64,000 bases of DNA, taken from positions 124,001-188,000 of the forward strand of contig CBDCYD010000010.1 in assembly GCA_965224045.1 (NCBI GenBank), given 5' to 3'. The stretch comes from Tectiglobus sp965224045 (lineage in GTDB: Bacteria > Pseudomonadota > Alphaproteobacteria > Rhizobiales > Hyphomicrobiaceae). Within the stretch, counting starts at the first letter, position 1. The number at the start of each line of letters is the position of its first letter. Below the pieces are notes generated by a model. It did not search any database, had not been told where the DNA came from, and saw nothing but the letters and a program-made list of their open reading frames with translations. The position numbers were made by a program, and so were the translations under genes. Shown here piece after piece: positions 59,452-64,000 of the stretch.

Positions 59452-60246
59452 ATGAAACGGGGCCAATTGATCGGTATCGGGGTCGCCGGGGTTGCTGGAC
59501 TGGTTGCCTTCATGGGCATGCAGGCCTTCGTCAACCAGAGGCCGAAGACGATCATCAAGAAAGAGACCGTCAATGCAGCCGAAGTTTTGGTTGCTAGCAC
59601 GAACATGGGACTGGGAACCGTCGCCGAGCCGACCCACTTCACCTGGAAGAAGTGGCCGAAGGATGCGGTGAGCCCGGGCTACATCACGCGGCAAGCCAAC
59701 CCGATGGCGATCCAGGACATGGTCGGCGGCGTCGCACGATCGATGATCATGCGCGATGAACCGATTACCGATGCCAAACTCGTGACGGCCGGCAAGGGCG
59801 GAGTCCTCGCCGCGATCTTGCCGAAAGGCAAGCGGGCGATCTCGACCAAGATTTCAGACCTGTCGGCGGCTGGCCGGCTGATCCTCCCGAACGATCACGT
59901 CGACGTGCTGCTGACCAAGCGCAGCCGCGGGCGCAACGGCGGTGAAAATTTCGTCACTGACACGCTGTTCCGAAACGTGCGGGTGCTCGCGATCGGCAAG
60001 AAGCTCGATGTCGAGAAAAAAGAGCACGGGGCAGACGGCCCGGTTGCAACGCTCGAGCTGACGCCGCGTCAGGCGGAGATGCTGGCCTTGGCCAACTCGA
60101 TGGGCGAGATCTCGCTGGCGCTGCGCAGCATCGCCGACATCAACGAGGAAAGCGGCGAAGGCAATGCGCTCGGTAAGCGTGAGCGCAGCACGGCAGTGAA
60201 ACTTCTCAAGTATGGCGTCTCGGGCCGTGCCTACGGCGTCAACTAA
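59452..60246 (+). CDS. cpaB: Flp pilus assembly protein CpaB/RcpC
   Basis: The 264-residue protein has an N-terminal transmembrane helix (IGIGVAGVAGLVAFMGMQAF), a SAF domain with NAAEVLVASTNMGLGTV and the following FTWKKWPKDAV, and a C-terminal RcpC-like domain containing GKRAISTKISDLSAAG and ILPNDHVDVLLTK. CpaB sits in the periplasm and probably stabilises the secretin. It lies 95 bp upstream of cpaC. A TTAACC box lies 80 bases upstream of the ATG. Confidence 0.94.
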   Translation: MKRGQLIGIGVAGVAGLVAFMGMQAFVNQRPKTIIKKETVNAAEVLVASTNMGLGTVAEPTHFTWKKWPKDAVSPGYITRQANPMAIQDMVGGVARSMIMRDEPITDAKLVTAGKGGVLAAILPKGKRAISTKISDLSAAGRLILPNDHVDVLLTKRSRGRNGGENFVTDTLFRNVRVLAIGKKLDVEKKEHGADGPVATLELTPRQAEMLALANSMGEISLALRSIADINEESGEGNALGKRERSTAVKLLKYGVSGRAYGVN

Positions 60247-60341
60247 CCAACAAGAGTGCAGGGCGTTTTCAGTATCGCGTGAGTGCAAGCGTTTGAAGTT
60301 CGAGATTAACCATCAGGTAGCTCGTCAAAAGGCTGGAACCC

Positions 60342-61880
60342 ATGCGGAATTCTATGATCCACTTTTGCAGCGTCGCACTGGCCGTTCTAGCGGCAACAGC
60401 GATGTCTTCACTGGTGTCGGGGCAGGTCTCCGATGCTCATGCCCAATCCAAGCAGTACGCCAAGTCGATCCCGAGTAGCGGCGTGCATCAGTCCGTTCTT
60501 CGGATCAGCGACAGTCATCGCCTGCCGATGACCAAGATCATCACGATCTCGCGCAACAAGTCGATGCTCGTCGAGTTGCCGCGGGAGTTGCGCGATGTGC
60601 TGGTCTCCAATCCGGAACTGGTCGATGCGGTCGTCCAGACGTCGAACCGAGTCTACCTGATCGGCAAGGGCGTCGGCCAGGCCAACGTCTTCTTCTTTGA
60701 CGTGCATGGTGAGCGGGTGCTGACGCTGGAAGTCCAGGTCGAGGTCGATACGCGACCGCTGGATGCGATGCTGCGCCGGTTTATTCCCGGTTCGAATATC
60801 CGCACCGAGTCACTCAACGATACGTTGATCCTGACCGGGACCGTGCGCAACCCGGCCGATTCGACGCGTGCCGAAACGCTGGCAGGCCGGTTTGCCAATA
60901 CGCAGGATCCGCAGGGCGAAAAGGTGATGCTCGGCAAGGTCATCAACATGCTCGTCGTCGAGGGCGAAGAGCAGGTGATGTTGCGGGTCAAGTTCGCCGA
61001 AGTGCAGCGCTCGCTGCTGAAGCAGTTCGGTGTCAACATCGGCGGCCGGTTCAACAACAATAACAGCATCTTCCAGATCCAGACCAACAACCTGTTGCCG
61101 GTGACGACGGCGGAAGGCCTGTCCGAGATCGGCCAGGTGACCGGCGTGCCTCTGGGAATTACCGGCATCGGTTCCGGCCTCGGTGGCTCATTTGCGGCAG
61201 CAGAAGCAACGCGCCAGCTGGCCTATACGTTGCGCGCCCTGGAGCGGAACGGGCTGGTGCGCACGCTCGCCGAACCCAACCTGACGGCGGTGTCGGGTGA
61301 GAGCGCCAACTTCCTCGCAGGCGGTGAATTCCCGATCCCGGTCAGTGCCGATGACGGCCAGGTCTCGGTCGCATTCAAGGAATTCGGTGTCGGCCTCGCG
61401 TTCACGCCGGTGGTCCTGAGCGAAGGCCGGATCAGCCTCAAGATCTCGACCGAGGTCAGCGAGCTTTCGACCAACGGCGCGGTGACCTTCTCCGGGATCG
61501 CCATTCCGGCGCTGACCAAGCGCAAGACGGAATCCACCGTTGAGCTGCCCTCGGGCGGTACGCTGGCGATGTCCGGGCTGGTGCAGAACAATATCCAGAA
61601 GAACATCGACGGCTATCCGGGTCTCAAGGAGTTGCCGGTACTGGGCGCCCTGTTCCGCAGCACCGACTTCGTCAACAAGGAAACCGAACTCGTCGTCATC
61701 GTTACACCGTACGTGGTTCGCCCGACGTCGAAGAACAAGCTTGCAGCACCGAGTGACGGGCTGGCGCCGGCAACCGACAGGAAGACGCTGCTGCTCGGCC
61801 ATCTCAATCGGATCCACGGCCGGTCGGTCTCGCTGCCGGCAGGCGGGCTCAAGGACAGCTACGGCTTTATCGTCGAATAA
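60342..61880 (+). CDS. cpaC: Flp pilus secretin CpaC
   Basis: The 512-residue outer-membrane secretin has a signal peptide (cleavage near AHA/QSK), the pilus N-domain LPRELRDVLVSNPELVDAVV, a BON-like segment DTLILTGTVRNPADSTRAET, and the secretin domain with VEGEEQVMLRVKFAEVQR and VELPSGGTLAMSGLVQNNI, ending with ETELVVIVTPYVVRP. It forms the outer-membrane pore for the Flp pilus. A TTAACCAT box lies at 60306-60313, 29 bases upstream of the ATG. cpaD follows after 21 bp. Confidence 0.96.
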   Translation: MRNSMIHFCSVALAVLAATAMSSLVSGQVSDAHAQSKQYAKSIPSSGVHQSVLRISDSHRLPMTKIITISRNKSMLVELPRELRDVLVSNPELVDAVVQTSNRVYLIGKGVGQANVFFFDVHGERVLTLEVQVEVDTRPLDAMLRRFIPGSNIRTESLNDTLILTGTVRNPADSTRAETLAGRFANTQDPQGEKVMLGKVINMLVVEGEEQVMLRVKFAEVQRSLLKQFGVNIGGRFNNNNSIFQIQTNNLLPVTTAEGLSEIGQVTGVPLGITGIGSGLGGSFAAAEATRQLAYTLRALERNGLVRTLAEPNLTAVSGESANFLAGGEFPIPVSADDGQVSVAFKEFGVGLAFTPVVLSEGRISLKISTEVSELSTNGAVTFSGIAIPALTKRKTESTVELPSGGTLAMSGLVQNNIQKNIDGYPGLKELPVLGALFRSTDFVNKETELVVIVTPYVVRPTSKNKLAAPSDGLAPATDRKTLLLGHLNRIHGRSVSLPAGGLKDSYGFIVE

Positions 61881-61901
61881 TCGAAGGTTGGAGTGGAATC
61901 A

Positions 61902-62639
61902 ATGACACATCAAACGCAACAGCGTAAGCCGGCCTTCGATCGCTCGGCGTCGACGGTGGCGAAGGTGGCCGCAGTGTCGGCCCTGGCCCTGGCCCTGGTG
62001 GCTTGCAGAGGACACATCAGCGACGAGTACAAGCTCGGCATGCTGCGCATCGACCACGAAGAAATGCACCCGATCCATGTCACCAAACAGCCGGCGACAC
62101 TGTCAATTCCGGTGCATCGCGGAAGCTACGGGATCGGGCCGCGCCAGCAGTCACGCATCTCGCACTTCCTCGCCAAGTACCGGGCGCGGGACATGGGCAA
62201 TTCGAAACTGTTCGTTTCGGTGCCGAGTGGTTCGGCCAACGAGGTCGAAGCCATTCAGGCGGTTGCCGACCTGCGTCACATGATTGGCGAATACGGATTT
62301 GACCCGACGACGGTGAAGGTCAAACCCTACCAGGCCGCGCGGCATGCTCAACCGCCGATCCGGATGTCCTATCTGCGCTACGTCGCCAAGGCTCCCGATT
62401 GTGCGAACTACCCGACCAACCTGGCACGGCAGTTCGATAACCTGCACTACGAGAACTACGGCTGCTTCAATCAACAGAACCTTGCCGCGATGGTGGCAAA
62501 CCCGGCTGACCTGCTCGGCCCACGAACGATGACGCCGCGCTCGGAAGAGCGTCGCCGTGTGATCTGGGACAAGTGGCAGAAGGGTGAAAGCACGGGCGCT
62601 GAGCGCTCGGGCGATGAAAAGGCGGACACCAAGCAGTAA
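61902..62639 (+). CDS. cpaD: Pilus lipoprotein CpaD
   Basis: The 245-residue protein has a hydrophobic signal stretch ending in ALALVACRG, a plausible lipobox with Cys near residue 29, and the CpaD domain with YRARDMGNSKLFVSVPSGSA and VKVKPYQAAR. The C-terminal region carries Cys residues in APDCANYP and NYGCFNQ, the latter followed by NLAAMVANPADLLGPR, a family hallmark. The ATG at 61902 is preferred over an in-frame GTG at 61893. cpaE follows after 25 bp. Confidence 0.92.
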   Translation: MTHQTQQRKPAFDRSASTVAKVAAVSALALALVACRGHISDEYKLGMLRIDHEEMHPIHVTKQPATLSIPVHRGSYGIGPRQQSRISHFLAKYRARDMGNSKLFVSVPSGSANEVEAIQAVADLRHMIGEYGFDPTTVKVKPYQAARHAQPPIRMSYLRYVAKAPDCANYPTNLARQFDNLHYENYGCFNQQNLAAMVANPADLLGPRTMTPRSEERRRVIWDKWQKGESTGAERSGDEKADTKQ

Positions 62640-62664
62640 TTCGAAAGAGCAAGGACCAGCAACC

Positions 62665-63990
62665 ATGTCGAATCAGGCACACGCATACGACGACCACGAG
62701 GTCTACGAGGAAGAGGCAGGAGGCGCGATGGCGCCGCTTGCCGGCAACCAAGCCGACTATGCCGACCCGCTGGCGGCACGGCCGGTTCCGCGGATTTCGA
62801 TCCAGGGGTTCTGCGAAGACCCGAACACGGCCGATGCAATCCAGTATGCGGCCGAAGACCGCCGGTTGTCGAAGGCGCACGTCAGTGTGCACATGGGTGG
62901 CGCGGCGGCGGCGGTCAGCCACTATCAGGAAAGCCCGACGCCGAACCTGATCGTCATCGAGTCGAGCCTCGACCGCGATGCGATGCTCTACGAGCTCGAT
63001 CAGCTTGCCGAGTGCTGCGATGCCGGGACCAAGGTGCTTGTCGTCGGCCATGTCAATGACGTCGTGCTCTATCGCGAACTGCTGCGGCGCGGGGTTAGCG
63101 AATACCTGGTTGCTCCGCTGCAGCCGATCGCCTTCATGGAAGCTGTTTCCAATCTCTACAACGATCCGGATTCCGATCCGGTCGGCCACGTCATTGCATT
63201 TGTCGGTTCGAAGGGCGGTGTCGGGTCGTCGACGATATGCCATAACATCGCGTGGACGATCTCCAATGCGCTCGACACCAACGTCGTCGTCGCCGACTTC
63301 GATCTGGCGTTCGGGACCACCGGTCTCGACTTCAATCAGGATCCGGTCCAGGGCATCGCCGAAGCGTTGTCGACGCCGGAGCGCCTCGATGATCAGCTGC
63401 TCGATCGCCTGCTGACCAAATGCACCGAAAACCTGAGCATCTTTGCGGCGCCCGTGGTGCTCGACCGCGACTACGACATCTCGGCAGACGCCTGCGAGAT
63501 GGTGATCGATGTCGTGCGCCAGAACGTTCCCTACGTGATCGTCGACGTGCCGCATGGCTGGTCGTCCTGGACCAAGCGCATCCTGTTGCAGGCAGACGAA
63601 GTGGTTGTTACCGCAACTCCTGATCTCGCAAACCTGCGCAATGCCAAAAACGTGTTCGACCTGTTGAAACAGTCGCGCACGAACGATGCCCCGCCGCATC
63701 TCGTCCTCAACATGGTGAACATGCCGAAACGCCCGGAAATCTCGGTCTCAGAGTTCTGTCAGGGGCTCGACGCGGAGGCAGCGGCGATCATCGACTTCGA
63801 TACCGAAACCTTTGGAACGGCAGCAAACAACGGCCAGATGATCGAGGAACTCAATCGTAAGGCTAAGTCTGTAGCATCGTTCCAGGACCTCGCCATGACG
63901 CTCACCCATCGTAACGATGGCAAGGTCGCCAAAGCCGAGTCCAAGTCGGCACTGGCTCCGTTGCTCGAGAAACTCAAACTGACGCGTTAA
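62665..63990 (+). CDS. cpaE: CpaE family pilus-localisation ATPase
   Basis: The 441-residue protein has an acidic N-terminal tail, a receiver-like domain (about residues 45-165, LIVIESSLDRDAML and VLVVGHVNDVVLYRELLRRG) and a MinD/ParA-like ATPase domain with the deviant Walker A FVGSKGGVGSSTICHN near residue 184, then VVADFDLAFG and VIVDVPHGW. The receiver-like domain lacks the usual phospho-acceptor surroundings. CpaE positions the pilus machinery at the cell pole. The stop lies 10 bases from the window end; cpaF is expected next. Confidence 0.95.
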   Translation: MSNQAHAYDDHEVYEEEAGGAMAPLAGNQADYADPLAARPVPRISIQGFCEDPNTADAIQYAAEDRRLSKAHVSVHMGGAAAAVSHYQESPTPNLIVIESSLDRDAMLYELDQLAECCDAGTKVLVVGHVNDVVLYRELLRRGVSEYLVAPLQPIAFMEAVSNLYNDPDSDPVGHVIAFVGSKGGVGSSTICHNIAWTISNALDTNVVVADFDLAFGTTGLDFNQDPVQGIAEALSTPERLDDQLLDRLLTKCTENLSIFAAPVVLDRDYDISADACEMVIDVVRQNVPYVIVDVPHGWSSWTKRILLQADEVVVTATPDLANLRNAKNVFDLLKQSRTNDAPPHLVLNMVNMPKRPEISVSEFCQGLDAEAAAIIDFDTETFGTAANNGQMIEELNRKAKSVASFQDLAMTLTHRNDGKVAKAESKSALAPLLEKLKLTR

Positions 63991-64000
63991 GGCGTCGATG

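Overview
The window is a GC-rich, densely packed chromosomal segment. It looks alphaproteobacterial, most likely order Hyphomicrobiales (Rhizobiales). Signs are a DUF6460 membrane protein, the DUF952-pyrD pair, a TIGR02186/TauE pair, a PodJ-like Sel1 polarity protein, and a Caulobacter-style cpaABCDE pilus operon. Genus cannot be fixed from the sequence alone. No rRNA, insertion sequence, prophage or CRISPR array was seen; one tRNA-Gly (CCC) is present at 38958-39032.

Layout. (1) 0-6.4 kb: DUF6460 protein, MATE exporter, pyrD with DUF952, a stand-alone DUF262/DUF1524 (GmrSD-like) protein, and a metallophosphoesterase-fold protein with altered metal ligands. (2) 6.4-12 kb: exported proteins of unknown function, a MaoC dehydratase, an MFS transporter and a TfdA/TauD dioxygenase. 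(3) 12-21.4 kb, minus strand: a catabolic cluster of haloalkane dehalogenase, MATE exporter, biotin-dependent acyl-CoA carboxylase (beta then alpha), acyl-CoA dehydrogenase, acyl-CoA synthetase and MaoC hydratase. Its genes are tightly spaced, and two pairs overlap by 4 bp. (4) 21.4-30 kb: a 3-hydroxyisobutyrate-dehydrogenase-type reductase whose start codon sits in a short tandem repeat, TIGR02186/TauE, the PodJ-like protein, YjbQ and prolyl aminopeptidase. (5) 30.2-37 kb: an acetate-type sodium:solute symporter with its DUF4212 subunit, plus a LuxR-type response regulator and a symporter-domain hybrid histidine kinase. This resembles the CrbS/CrbR acetate-sensing arrangement. (6) 37-44 kb: mscL, a radical SAM protein, tRNA-Gly, a CaiB-type CoA transferase, a membrane-anchored DUF2235 hydrolase and a Xre-RES toxin-antitoxin pair. 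(7) 44-55 kb: a GspE-N/GT2 fusion, an LpxH-like phosphatase with a GT4 glycosyltransferase, nitroreductase, an AbrB-type membrane protein, Zn peptidase, alpha/beta hydrolase, a deacetylase-family enzyme and a YdjM-like membrane protein. (8) 55-64 kb: a Tad/Flp pilus locus. Two TadE-like pseudopilins and a short CpaC-N-domain protein lie on the minus strand; two Flp pilins and cpaA-cpaE follow on the plus strand and run to the window end, where cpaF would be expected.

Three features cut across the regions. A 128-bp family of strong palindromes occurs three times (6280, 51283, 59143), and in two copies its first bases supply the stop codon of the preceding gene. Tandem or inverted repeats sit at three likely control points: the reductase start at 21.7 kb, the symporter/response-regulator spacer at 32.5 kb, and the toxin-antitoxin operon at 43.5-44.1 kb. 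Strong hairpins mark gene ends in the mscL and Tad regions. All functions are inferred from motifs and context; no database search was possible.
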